This document shows, in pieces, positions 1-5,813 of a stretch of DNA of 7,924 bases. Below the pieces are notes generated by a model. That model searched no databases, was not told the origin of the DNA, and saw only the letters and a program-made list of their open reading frames with translations. The position numbers were made by a program, and so were the translations under genes. This stretch comes from Actinomycetes bacterium. GTDB taxonomy: Bacteria > Actinomycetota > Actinomycetes > Actinomycetales > Dermabacteraceae. The stretch lies in NCBI GenBank assembly GCA_023389045.1, contig JAEWEZ010000148.1, forward strand, positions 1 to 7,924, written 5' to 3'. Each line of letters opens with the position of its first letter. Within the stretch, counting starts at the first letter, position 1.

Positions 1-34
1 TTCGCGCAGTGCTGGGCGAGCAACCACCGCTCTC

Positions 35-1324
35 TCACTTGGTGTGCTTCTCTGCGGCTGCGCCGAGGGCCTTCTGGTAGCCGGCCAGATCGGTCGCACC
101 GGTGGTGAACTGGCTGGTGGCATCGGAGATGTCGTTCAGCCAGGCGATCGGGGTGGCGGCGCCGTGGGCGATCGAGGCGCAGATCTTGTCCTCCGCGAAG
201 GACTTCAGGGCGGTCTGCGCGTAGGCGCTGAACTTGGAGGTGTCCGCGTCGGTGCGCGCCGGGATGGAGCCCTTGGCGAGGTTGAAGGCCATCTGTCCCT
301 CGACGGAGGAGATGGTCTGCAGCCATGCCTTGGCGCCCTCGGGGTTCTTGGCGCCCTCGGGGAGGGTGAAGGAGTCGGCCAGGAAGCCGAAGATCTTCTC
401 CTTGCCCGGCAGCTCGAAGTAGACGAAGTCCTCGCCGTCCTTCTTGCCAGCCTGCTCGAAGGCGGCCACAGCCCAGTCGCCCATGACGTTGTAGGCGGCG
501 GCGCCGTCGATGACCTTCTGGGTGGCGTCGGGCCAGTCCAGGCCGTCGCGGTCGGTGTTGGTGAAGCTGATGAGCTTCTCGAACTTCTCCAGGGAGGACT
601 TCACGGCGGCGTCGTCCCAGGAGGTCTTGCCCTCGAACAGGCCGTTGTAGGCGTCGGACCCGAGCTCCGACATCATCACGGCTTCCAGCAGGTTCACCTG
701 GGTCCAGGTGGTGCCCACCGACAGCGGGATCTGCACGCCAGCGCCCTTGAGCTTTTCGAGCTGCGCGATGAAGGCGTCGAGGTCGGCCGGCGGGGTGGCC
801 GGGTCAACGCCGGCGTCCTTCAGGACCTTGGGGTTACCCCAGACCACATTGGAGCGGTGGATGTTGGAGGGGATGGAGTAGATGGCGCCATCCACGGTGA
901 GGCGGTCCAGCAGGGACTTCGGGAAGGCTTCGCGCAGACCGAACTCGTCGTACAGCTTGGAGACGTCGGCGATCTGACCAGCGTCGATGTAGTCGTTCAG
1001 CTCGCGACCGGCGTGGGCCTGGAAGGTGTCCGGCGGATCCCCGGCCTGCAGACGCGACTGGAGCATGTCCTTGGCGGCAGAACCCGCGCCACCGGCCACG
1101 GCACCGTTGATGAACTTGACCTCGGGGTGCTGCTTGCCAAACACCTCGACGAGGGCGTCCAGGCCGGCCTTTTCCGAGCCCTGTGCCCACCAGGTGAAGA
1201 CCTCAACGGACTTTCCGTCGCCTTCGCCTCCGCCTTTTCCTCCCTTGTCACCGCCGCAGGCGGCCAGGGTTCCGGCGGCAATCACGGCGCCGGGAAGCGC
1301 GAGAACATACCTGCGCTTGATCAT
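35..1324 (-). CDS. Sugar ABC transporter substrate-binding lipoprotein (COG1653 type)
   Basis: Extracytoplasmic sugar-binding protein of an ABC importer, anchored to the outer face of the membrane and handing sugar to a permease pair. The 429-residue product begins with a basic n-region (MIKRRY), a hydrophobic core and a lipobox LAAC with lipidated Cys23. A flexible Gly/Lys-rich linker follows (24-38). The mature part has the type-1 binding-protein pattern: VFTWW near 42-46, DPPDTFQ at 97-102, SNIHRSNVVWGN at 153-164, YNVMGDW at 278-284, FLADSFTLP at 314-322 and GSIPAR at 352-357. These resemble glucose/mannose-type binding proteins (GtsA/GlcV-like), but the sugar is inferred. The ATG at 1324 is chosen over an upstream in-frame start at 1417 because it has a strong Shine-Dalgarno and places the signal peptide at the N-terminus. 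No permease gene is in view. Bases 1-34 downstream hold nothing recognisable, so partner genes may lie to the left. Confidence 0.94.
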   Translation of the reverse strand: MIKRRYVLALPGAVIAAGTLAACGGDKGGKGGGEGDGKSVEVFTWWAQGSEKAGLDALVEVFGKQHPEVKFINGAVAGGAGSAAKDMLQSRLQAGDPPDTFQAHAGRELNDYIDAGQIADVSKLYDEFGLREAFPKSLLDRLTVDGAIYSIPSNIHRSNVVWGNPKVLKDAGVDPATPPADLDAFIAQLEKLKGAGVQIPLSVGTTWTQVNLLEAVMMSELGSDAYNGLFEGKTSWDDAAVKSSLEKFEKLISFTNTDRDGLDWPDATQKVIDGAAAYNVMGDWAVAAFEQAGKKDGEDFVYFELPGKEKIFGFLADSFTLPEGAKNPEGAKAWLQTISSVEGQMAFNLAKGSIPARTDADTSKFSAYAQTALKSFAEDKICASIAHGAATPIAWLNDISDATSQFTTGATDLAGYQKALGAAAEKHTK

Positions 1325-1328
1325 GGAG

Positions 1329-1337
1329 CTCTCCTTT
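1329..1337 (-). promoter_or_regulatory. Ribosome binding site of the sugar-binding lipoprotein gene
   Basis: On the minus strand AAAGGAGAG lies four bases before the ATG at 1324, with AAAGGAG itself six bases away. This decides the start against the longer reading from 1417, which has no lipoprotein signal at its N-terminus. Confidence 0.85.
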
Positions 1338-1343
1338 GAACAT

Positions 1344-1380
1344 CCGAGGACACCAGCGTCCTCGGCCCGATGACTCGGGC
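1344..1380 (-). promoter_or_regulatory. Two adjacent inverted repeats in the leader of the sugar-binding gene
   Basis: CCGAGGAC (1344-1351) and GTCCTCGG (1358-1365) form a perfect 8-bp inverted repeat with a 6-base loop. It is directly abutted by GCCCGA (1365-1370) and TCGGGC (1375-1380), a 6-bp stem with a 4-base loop. Both lie 20 to 56 bases upstream of the start codon at 1324, just above the ribosome binding site. They could be a structured mRNA leader or operator half-sites for a sugar-responsive repressor. The sequence alone does not separate these. No LacI-type consensus was recognised. Confidence 0.45.
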
Positions 1381-1459
1381 TCAGGGTACGGGACGCCGCG
1401 CTGCGGAGAACCTCCAAAGGCCCCGGGAGCGGAGTTTGTGACTTAAGCGATGAAGAACA

Positions 1460-1492
1460 GGGTGGGGTGGAGGGGCCGACGGGGAGGGTGGG
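1460..1492 (+). other. G-rich tract with G-quadruplex-forming pattern
   Basis: Six runs of three or four G occur in 33 bases: 1460-1462, 1464-1467, 1472-1475, 1481-1484, 1486-1488 and 1490-1492. They are separated by loops of 1 to 5 bases, satisfying the classical G3+N1-7 rule. Three more runs follow at 1506-1510, 1516-1519 and 1525-1528. The tract sits upstream of both divergent genes, C-rich on the minus-strand template sense. Formation in the cell is not shown by sequence. Confidence 0.6.
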
Positions 1493-1553
1493 AGGTCAAG
1501 AGAGAGGGGGCCGACGGGGTGGCTGGGGCCCGGTAGAAAGGGTGCCGACGGAT
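1472..1553 (+). repeat. Degenerate tandem repeat, period 34-35 bp, with GCCGACGG core
   Basis: The octamer GCCGACGG occurs at 1475-1482, 1510-1517 and 1544-1551, spaced 35 and 34 bases apart. The first two copies share 13 consecutive bases (GGGGCCGACGGGG at 1472-1484 and 1507-1519), followed by a similar GG-N-TGGG stretch. The third copy is more diverged. A reverse-oriented CCGTCGG is at 1691-1697. It may be a decayed minisatellite or spaced binding sites about 3.3 helical turns apart. Function is unknown. Confidence 0.5.
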
Positions 1554-1678
1554 TCGGCTTGAGAGCAGGTGACGCAGGAAAAAGGGGCACCCCCTGATGC
1601 GCACGCGACGCGGCTGAGTAAGGTACACGACGGCGGTGCGTGTGCACGAGGCTTCCTGCCGCACGTCTCGGCTGATGC

Positions 1679-1694
1679 ACGGGCCTCGGCCCGT
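1679..1694. promoter_or_regulatory. Palindrome ACGGGCC-TC-GGCCCGT, possible operator
   Basis: Perfect 7-bp inverted arms around a 2-base centre lie about 115 bases before the OPT start codon. The right arm ends 16 bases upstream of a TACAGT hexamer (1711-1716) that could serve as a -10. A palindrome overlapping a -35 region would fit a repressor site, but GC-rich palindromes arise by chance in DNA of this composition and the promoter itself is weak. Confidence 0.25.
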
Positions 1695-1798
1695 CGGACC
1701 CCGCGAGGCGTACAGTGACCTTTCGGTATCCGTTGGGTTTTCAACCCCACCGACCACCCGACCCTGTCCCCTGGCGGCCCTCCCCTGCAACGGGCCGG

Positions 1799-1808
1799 AA
1801 GGAGGGAG
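1799..1808 (+). promoter_or_regulatory. Ribosome binding site of the OPT transporter gene
   Basis: AAGGAGGGAG lies directly before the ATG at 1810, with GGAGG four bases from it. This near-consensus site rules out the in-frame start at 1636, whose extra 58 residues are low-complexity and unlike the family's N-terminus. Confidence 0.88.
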
Positions 1809-1809
1809 C

Positions 1810-3870
1810 ATGTCCTCCCCCGCAACCACCACCGCGAGCCCCGCGCCCTCCCTGCGCGAACTCACGGTGCGCGGCGTGATCATCGGCGGCATCATCACGC
1901 TGGTCTTCACCGCCGCGAATGTGTACCTCGGTTTGAAGGTGGGCCTCACCTTCGCCACCTCAATCCCCGCCGCGGTGATCTCCATGGCCGTGCTGCGGTT
2001 CTTCCGCAACCACTCGATCATGGAGAACAACATCGTCCAGACGATTGCCTCGGCAGCAGGCACCCTCTCCGCGATTATCTTCGTGCTGCCCGGCCTCGTC
2101 ATCGTCGGCTGGTGGAGTGGATTCCCCTACTGGACCACCACCGCCATCTGCCTGCTCGGCGGCGTGCTCGGCGTGATGTTCTCCATCCCGCTGCGTCGCG
2201 CCCTCGTCACCGGCTCCGACCTTCCCTACCCCGAAGGCGTGGCCGCCGCCGAAGTGCTGCGCGTAGGTGACGCCCAGGGCGGCGCCGAAGAGAACAAGCG
2301 CGGCCTGCACGTGATCCTCGTCGGCGCTCTCAGCGCCGCTGCCGTGAGCCTGCTCGCGAACATGAAGGTCATCGGCTCCAGCATCTCCGGCGCCTTCCGC
2401 GTGGGCGTCGGCGGCACCATGGTCGGCGCGAGCCTGTCCCTGGCGCTCATCGGCGTGGGTCACCTCGTCGGTATCACCGTCGGTATCGCCATGATCATCG
2501 GCGCCCTCATCTCCTACGGGATCCTGCTGCCCATCCGCTCCGCCGGCCAGTTCGGCGCCGACACCGCCGTTGCCGACGTGGTGGACACCGTGTTCTCCAC
2601 CGACGTGCGTTTCATCGGCGCCGGCGCCATTGCCGTCGCCGCGATCTGGACCCTGCTGAAGATCCTCGGCCCCGTGCTGAAGGGCATCACCGAGGCCCTC
2701 GCCTCCACCCGCGCCCGCCGCTCCGGCCAGCAGGTCGAACTCACCGAACGCGACCTTCCCATGTCGATCGTGATCGGCGTGACCCTCGCGTCGATGCTGC
2801 CCATCGGGCTGCTGCTGTGGATGTTCATCTCCGAGGCGACGATCGAGCACAGCGCCGGCATGCTGGTGGCCATCTCCATCGGCTACATCCTCGTGGCGGG
2901 CCTCGCCATTGCTTCCGTCTGCGGCTACATGGCCGGTCTGATCGGCGCCTCCAACTCCCCCATCTCCGGTGTGGGCATCCTGGTGGCGCTCACCGTTGCC
3001 CTGCTGATCGGCCTCGCCACCGGGAAGGACGCCGACCCCACCCCGCTCGTGGCCTACACCCTGTTCACCGCCGCGGTCGTCTTCGGCGTTGCCACCATCT
3101 CCAACGACAACCTGCAGGACCTCAAAACCGGTCAGCTCGTGGGCGCCACCCCGTGGAAGCAGCAGGTCGCGCTCGTGATCGGTGTGGCCTTCGGTTCCGT
3201 TGTCATCCCGCCGATCCTCAGCCTCATGAACTCCGCCTTCGGATTCGCCGGGGCGCCCGGTGCAGGGCCCGACGCTCTCGCCGCCCCGCAGGCCTCGCTC
3301 ATCGCCTCCCTCTCGCACGGTGTGCTCGGCGGTGAACTCGACTGGGGTCTGATCGGAGTCGGCGCGCTGATCGGCGCTGCCGTGATCGCCGTGGACGAAA
3401 TCCTGCAGCAGGTCTCCAAGGGCCGCAGCCGCAAGCTCGCCCTGCCGCCACTGGCCGTTGGCATGGGCATGTACCTGCCGCTTGCCATCACCATCGTGAT
3501 CCCGATCGGCGCTCTGATCGGCGTGTTCTACGACCGCTGGGCAGCCCGCACCGCCCGCCCGGAAGTGTCCCGCCGTCTTGGCGTGCTCATGGCCACCGGC
3601 CTCATCGTGGGCGAATCGCTCTTCGGTGTGGTCTTCGCGGGCATCGTCGCGGGCTCCGGCACGCAGGACCCGCTGGCCGTGGTCGGCGAGGGCTTCGCCA
3701 CCGTGGCCATGTGGCTCGGTGCGATCGTCTGCGCCGCCGTCGTTGCGGCGCTGTACCTGTGGGTGCGCCGCCTCTCCGCCTCGCTCCCCGCACGGGACGA
3801 GGACGAAGCAGCCGCTGCCGGCCAGGTTCCGGCCGACGGGGCTGATGCTCCGGGTGAGCCCAAGGCCTGA
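1810..3870 (+). CDS. OPT family oligopeptide (or metal-chelate) transporter
   Basis: Multispan inner-membrane secondary transporter of the OPT/YSL superfamily. Members import oligopeptides or metal chelates, presumably cation-coupled, and the substrate cannot be read from sequence. The 686-residue product is a usual length for bacterial members. Family signatures: NVYLGLKVGLTF at 37-48 leading into SIPAAVISM (51-59), the ENNIVQTIASAAGTLSA block (72-88), LPYPEGVAAAEVLR (138-151), GQFGADTAVADVV (247-259), SNSPISGVGIL (381-391), DLKTGQLVGATPW (437-449), AVGMGMYLPL (549-558) and GESLFGV (601-607). Long hydrophobic segments fill the protein. Charged loops lie near 298-318 and 573-590, and a hydrophilic Ala/Asp/Glu-rich tail (659-686) follows the last helix. 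It is a single gene with its own ribosome site, and no peptidase or other transporter gene is linked. The stop is followed by a repeat region and a terminator. Confidence 0.95.
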   Translation: MSSPATTTASPAPSLRELTVRGVIIGGIITLVFTAANVYLGLKVGLTFATSIPAAVISMAVLRFFRNHSIMENNIVQTIASAAGTLSAIIFVLPGLVIVGWWSGFPYWTTTAICLLGGVLGVMFSIPLRRALVTGSDLPYPEGVAAAEVLRVGDAQGGAEENKRGLHVILVGALSAAAVSLLANMKVIGSSISGAFRVGVGGTMVGASLSLALIGVGHLVGITVGIAMIIGALISYGILLPIRSAGQFGADTAVADVVDTVFSTDVRFIGAGAIAVAAIWTLLKILGPVLKGITEALASTRARRSGQQVELTERDLPMSIVIGVTLASMLPIGLLLWMFISEATIEHSAGMLVAISIGYILVAGLAIASVCGYMAGLIGASNSPISGVGILVALTVALLIGLATGKDADPTPLVAYTLFTAAVVFGVATISNDNLQDLKTGQLVGATPWKQQVALVIGVAFGSVVIPPILSLMNSAFGFAGAPGAGPDALAAPQASLIASLSHGVLGGELDWGLIGVGALIGAAVIAVDEILQQVSKGRSRKLALPPLAVGMGMYLPLAITIVIPIGALIGVFYDRWAARTARPEVSRRLGVLMATGLIVGESLFGVVFAGIVAGSGTQDPLAVVGEGFATVAMWLGAIVCAAVVAALYLWVRRLSASLPARDEDEAAAAGQVPADGADAPGEPKA

Positions 3871-3915
3871 TCGGCTGAGAGGCTGCCTGCGGGGCTGTGG
3901 GGCTGCGGATCTGCG

Positions 3916-3935
3916 AGTCCGAGAGCCCACGGACT
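3916..3935 (+). other. Small inverted repeat after the OPT gene
   Basis: AGTCCG (3916-3921) and CGGACT (3930-3935) pair across an 8-base loop, 45 bases past the OPT stop codon. There is no T-tract, so it is not called a terminator. It may stabilise the 3' end of the OPT transcript. Confidence 0.3.
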
Positions 3936-3937
3936 TC

Positions 3938-3992
3938 CCGCAGGTGAAGCCTCAAAACCGCAGGTGAAGCCTCAAAACCGCAGGTGAAGCCT
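3938..3992 (+). repeat. Perfect 20-bp tandem direct repeat, 2.75 copies
   Basis: The unit CCGCAGGTGAAGCCTCAAAA occurs exactly at 3938-3957 and 3958-3977, and its first 15 bases again at 3978-3992. No mismatch is seen. Each unit begins CCGCAGG, which can pair with CCTGCGG present both upstream (3886-3892) and downstream (3998-4004). The array could therefore fold into alternative hairpins. It lies between the OPT stop and the strong terminator. Exact identity of the units suggests recent slippage or duplication. Confidence 0.9.
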
Positions 3993-4017
3993 GCCAGCCT
4001 GCGGCCATACCGCGATC

Positions 4018-4049
4018 ACGCGCCCCGACCGGTGACGGTCGGGGCGCGT
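4018..4049 (+). terminator. Strong hairpin transcription terminator after the OPT gene
   Basis: A perfect 13-bp inverted repeat (4018-4030 with 4037-4049, ACGCGCCCCGACC and its complement) flanks the loop GGTGAC. It lies 148 bases after the OPT stop and before the promoter of the next operon. There is no long T-tract (TCGTG follows), which is common for hairpin terminators in high-GC actinobacteria. Being symmetric, it could also stop minus-strand transcripts. Confidence 0.8.
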
Positions 4050-4138
4050 TCGTGCACTCAGAGGCGGGTGAGCGTGGGCCTGTCATGCCCGCGTGCCCGC
4101 CCCGTCGAGCCTTACTCTCGCCCCGCACGCCCACCCTT

Positions 4139-4144
4139 TACGCT
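4139..4144 (+). promoter_or_regulatory. Candidate -10 box giving a leaderless transcript
   Basis: TACGCT matches the actinobacterial TAnnnT -10 pattern and ends six bases before the ATG at 4151. Transcription would therefore begin at or next to the start codon. No Shine-Dalgarno lies before this ATG (the preceding bases are CATCCC), which agrees with a leaderless mRNA. No convincing -35 was found. Confidence 0.45.
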
Positions 4145-4150
4145 CATCCC

Positions 4151-4663
4151 ATGCGCCGTGACCCGACCTCCCCCGCCAGCCCGGCCTCTCCGGCTGCGCA
4201 GGGCATCGTGCCGCCTGCCTCGGCCCGTCGACTGCACCCCGCCTCCGCCCTCTGGCGGATCGCCCTGATGATGGCCATCGCGGCGCTGCTCGTAGCAGGT
4301 CAGATCCAACGCACCAACGACTACTTCCCCTTCGGAACCCTCGAGCAATACGCACGCGGCGTTGACCCCAACGGCGAAGTTGCCAACACCTGCCTGCGCG
4401 GCGAACGGGCCGACGGCACCGCCCTCGATGTCCCCTTCGGTGCCGGCGTTGGCATCCAACGGGCCGATCTCGAAAACAACCTCAAAAAATACGAAAAAGA
4501 CCCCTCTGGCCTGGCGATTCTCGCGCAGCGCGTGAATGCCGCCCACCCCGCTGAGCCACCCCTGAAAGCACTCGTGATCTGCCGTGAAGTCACCACGCTG
4601 CGGCACGGTGCTCCCGCCGGAGACCCCGCCATCGTGGAACTCGTGCGATGGGAGGCGCCATGA
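4151..4663 (+). CDS. Membrane-anchored protein of unknown function, partner of the HTTM protein
   Basis: 170 residues. A Pro/Ala/Ser-rich N-terminal tail (about 1-33, with repeated SPA units) is followed by one hydrophobic helix (about 35-50, WRIALMMAIAALLVAG). A globular C-terminal domain then follows. Basic residues before the helix suggest that the tail is cytoplasmic and the domain extracytoplasmic. The domain has an aromatic NDYFPFG segment right after the helix (56-62) and two Cys residues (about 80 and 145) that could form a disulfide. No domain name is assigned with confidence. From memory, short proteins of this layout precede HTTM genes in other actinobacteria. The ATG at 4151 is preferred over an upstream in-frame ATG at 4052 because of the -10-like box six bases before it and the poor quality of the extra 33 residues. 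The stop overlaps the next gene's start as ATGA, showing translational coupling and a shared role. Confidence 0.8.
   Translation: MRRDPTSPASPASPAAQGIVPPASARRLHPASALWRIALMMAIAALLVAGQIQRTNDYFPFGTLEQYARGVDPNGEVANTCLRGERADGTALDVPFGAGVGIQRADLENNLKKYEKDPSGLAILAQRVNAAHPAEPPLKALVICREVTTLRHGAPAGDPAIVELVRWEAP
4650..4655 (+). promoter_or_regulatory. Ribosome binding site of the HTTM gene inside the upstream gene
   Basis: GGGAGG lies four bases before the ATG at 4660. It favours this start over the in-frame ATG at 4648, which has no such site, and it gives the ATGA overlap with the preceding stop codon. Confidence 0.75.
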
Positions 4664-5538
4664 CACTGCTTGAGAAGCTGCGCGTCTTTGCCTTGCCTGC
4701 TCTGCCCGCCTCACGGATTGCGGCGCTGCGGGTACTGATCTTCGGCTTCGTCATCTTCGACGTGTTCCTCATCGACGGCGACGTGCCTGGTCATGCCGCC
4801 CATCCGGAGCATTACCGTCCGCTCATGCTCGCGCGGATCCTGCACCTGCCGCCGGTGACTGAGACTTCCGCCCTGCTGCTACGGATGGTGATCGTGGTGG
4901 CCTGCGTGCTGGGGATGCTCGGGTGGTGGCCGCGCGTAACCGGCGCCGTGGTGGGGGTGTGCTTCGGCATCTGGATGCTCTATACGAACACGTACGGGTA
5001 CATCGCCCACGACCACATGTCGCTCATGGTCGCCGTATGGGTGCTGCCCACGGTCGCGGGGGCCCGGTGGGTGAGCCGCTCGGGAGGGCTGTCGGAATCG
5101 GCCGGGTGGGCACTGCGCTGCATCCAACTGGCGACCGTGGCTACCTATTTTCTGTCCGTGCTCGCAAAGATCATGGCCTCGGGCTCCATTGCGGCCTGGG
5201 CGAACAGTGCGATCTTGGCGTGGGCGTTGATTCGGCGAGGTTCGTTTATCGCGCAGTGGCTGCTCGAGTTGCCGTGGCTGCTGGTGCCGGCGCAGTGGGC
5301 CGCAATCGTGATGGAGCTGGCCGCGCCGGTGGCGCTGTTCCTGCGGGGGCGGTGGCTGTATGCGATGGTCGCCGTGTTCCTGGGCTTCCACCTGAGCACA
5401 TTCCTGCTGCTCGGGATCCATTTCTTGCCCACGGTGGTGTGCTGGGCCGCGTTTGTGCCGATCGAGAAGGTGGCCGAGACGCGGTTCGGGCGGTGGGTGG
5501 CCCGCGTGACCGCGCCGCTGCGGCCGGCTGCTGCCTGA
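4660..5538 (+). CDS. HTTM-domain (vitamin-K-carboxylase-like) multispan membrane protein
   Basis: 292-residue integral membrane protein with about eight hydrophobic segments: roughly 20-38, 71-90, 92-110, 119-134, 151-172, 178-192, 205-228 and 232-267. The pattern matches the HTTM family, related to the membrane part of vitamin-K-dependent gamma-carboxylase. Seen here are an opening helix with SRIAALRVL (18-26), the His/Asp-rich loop YIAHDHMSL (114-122), a TYFLSVLAK segment (162-170) and a closing GFHLSTFLLLGIHFLP (242-257). The TYF...K segment resembles the carboxylase region carrying its catalytic Lys, making Lys170 the candidate equivalent. That alignment is from memory. There is no lumenal carboxylase domain, so the protein is HTTM only. 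Substrate and reaction are unknown. In Bacillus, SdpB, which belongs to this superfamily, works with small SdpA to mature a toxin, but no toxin precursor is seen here. It is translationally coupled to the upstream gene. Confidence 0.85.
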   Translation: MTLLEKLRVFALPALPASRIAALRVLIFGFVIFDVFLIDGDVPGHAAHPEHYRPLMLARILHLPPVTETSALLLRMVIVVACVLGMLGWWPRVTGAVVGVCFGIWMLYTNTYGYIAHDHMSLMVAVWVLPTVAGARWVSRSGGLSESAGWALRCIQLATVATYFLSVLAKIMASGSIAAWANSAILAWALIRRGSFIAQWLLELPWLLVPAQWAAIVMELAAPVALFLRGRWLYAMVAVFLGFHLSTFLLLGIHFLPTVVCWAAFVPIEKVAETRFGRWVARVTAPLRPAAA

Positions 5539-5675
5539 GGCGCCGTCGCCGCGGGCTCATCGCTGCCTCTGCGCCTTGGCCTCGCCCACGTCATCACACG
5601 AGCCCGCCAGGGGCCGCCTCTGCCGCGGGCTCCGTGCTGGGCCTCAGACACGCGCCTTGCCCTGGGTTACCCGCA

Positions 5676-5748
5676 ACAAAAGGGGACGCCAGCGGCCCCA
5701 GCCGTGCATAGTGCACAGCTAGGGCCACCACGTTCCCTTGTCTCGCAG
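5676..5748. repeat. Palindromic repeat copy A (73 bp), candidate bidirectional terminator
   Basis: It lies between the converging HTTM (plus) and CPBP (minus) genes. Outer arms AAAAGGGGAC (5678-5687) and GTTCCCTTGT (5732-5741) pair at 8 of 10 positions plus one G-T. Inner stems are GGCCC (5694-5698) with GGGCC (5722-5726), AGC (5700-5702) with GCT (5718-5720), and GTGCA (5704-5708) with TGCAC (5712-5716) around a TAG loop. On the minus strand the hairpin ends in CCCCTTTTGTT, so it best fits as the terminator of the CPBP gene. About three quarters of positions match the copy at 7041-7114. The rest of the 275-base gap (5539-5813) shows no other structure. Confidence 0.75.
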
Positions 5749-5813
5749 ATGGCCAGCAACCAGCTTCGCCCTGCCCCTAAGACGCGTTACGACAGGGCCG
5801 CGTCATGGCTCGC

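Larger units (their letters stand above)
1325..1809. other. Divergent intergenic region between the sugar-binding and OPT genes
   Basis: 485 bases without a supported gene. Readings through it are GC-biased open frames with low-complexity Pro/Ser/Arg translations. It must hold the promoters of both divergent genes, but no clear -35/-10 pair was found. Weak candidates are TACCCT on the minus strand (1388-1383) and TACAGT on the plus strand (1711-1716), both only matching TAnnnT. Within it are the leader hairpins (1344-1380), a G-rich tract (1460-1492), a degenerate tandem repeat (1472-1553) and a palindrome (1679-1694). Confidence 0.6.

Noticed and set aside
44..1339. Long plus-strand open frame opposite the sugar-binding gene
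   Set aside because: It is the antisense of a clearly recognisable lipoprotein gene. Its translation is low-complexity Gly/Val/Leu-rich with no family pattern, as expected from the GC bias.
1636..1809. Upstream extension of the OPT gene from 1636
   Set aside because: The extra residues do not resemble the family, and the ATG at 1810 has a near-perfect ribosome site.
1960..3930. 656-codon minus-strand open frame opposite the OPT gene
   Set aside because: Its translation is dominated by His, Gly, Asp and Ala with no hydrophobic or domain pattern. The plus strand encodes a full OPT transporter with all signatures.
3938..3992. Short CRISPR array
   Set aside because: The 20-bp units are directly adjacent with no spacers, and no cas gene is near.
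4151..5538. A true SdpAB toxin-maturation system
   Set aside because: The small protein lacks the SdpA-type motifs I know, and no toxin precursor (SdpC-like) or immunity gene is adjacent. Only the general HTTM relationship stands.
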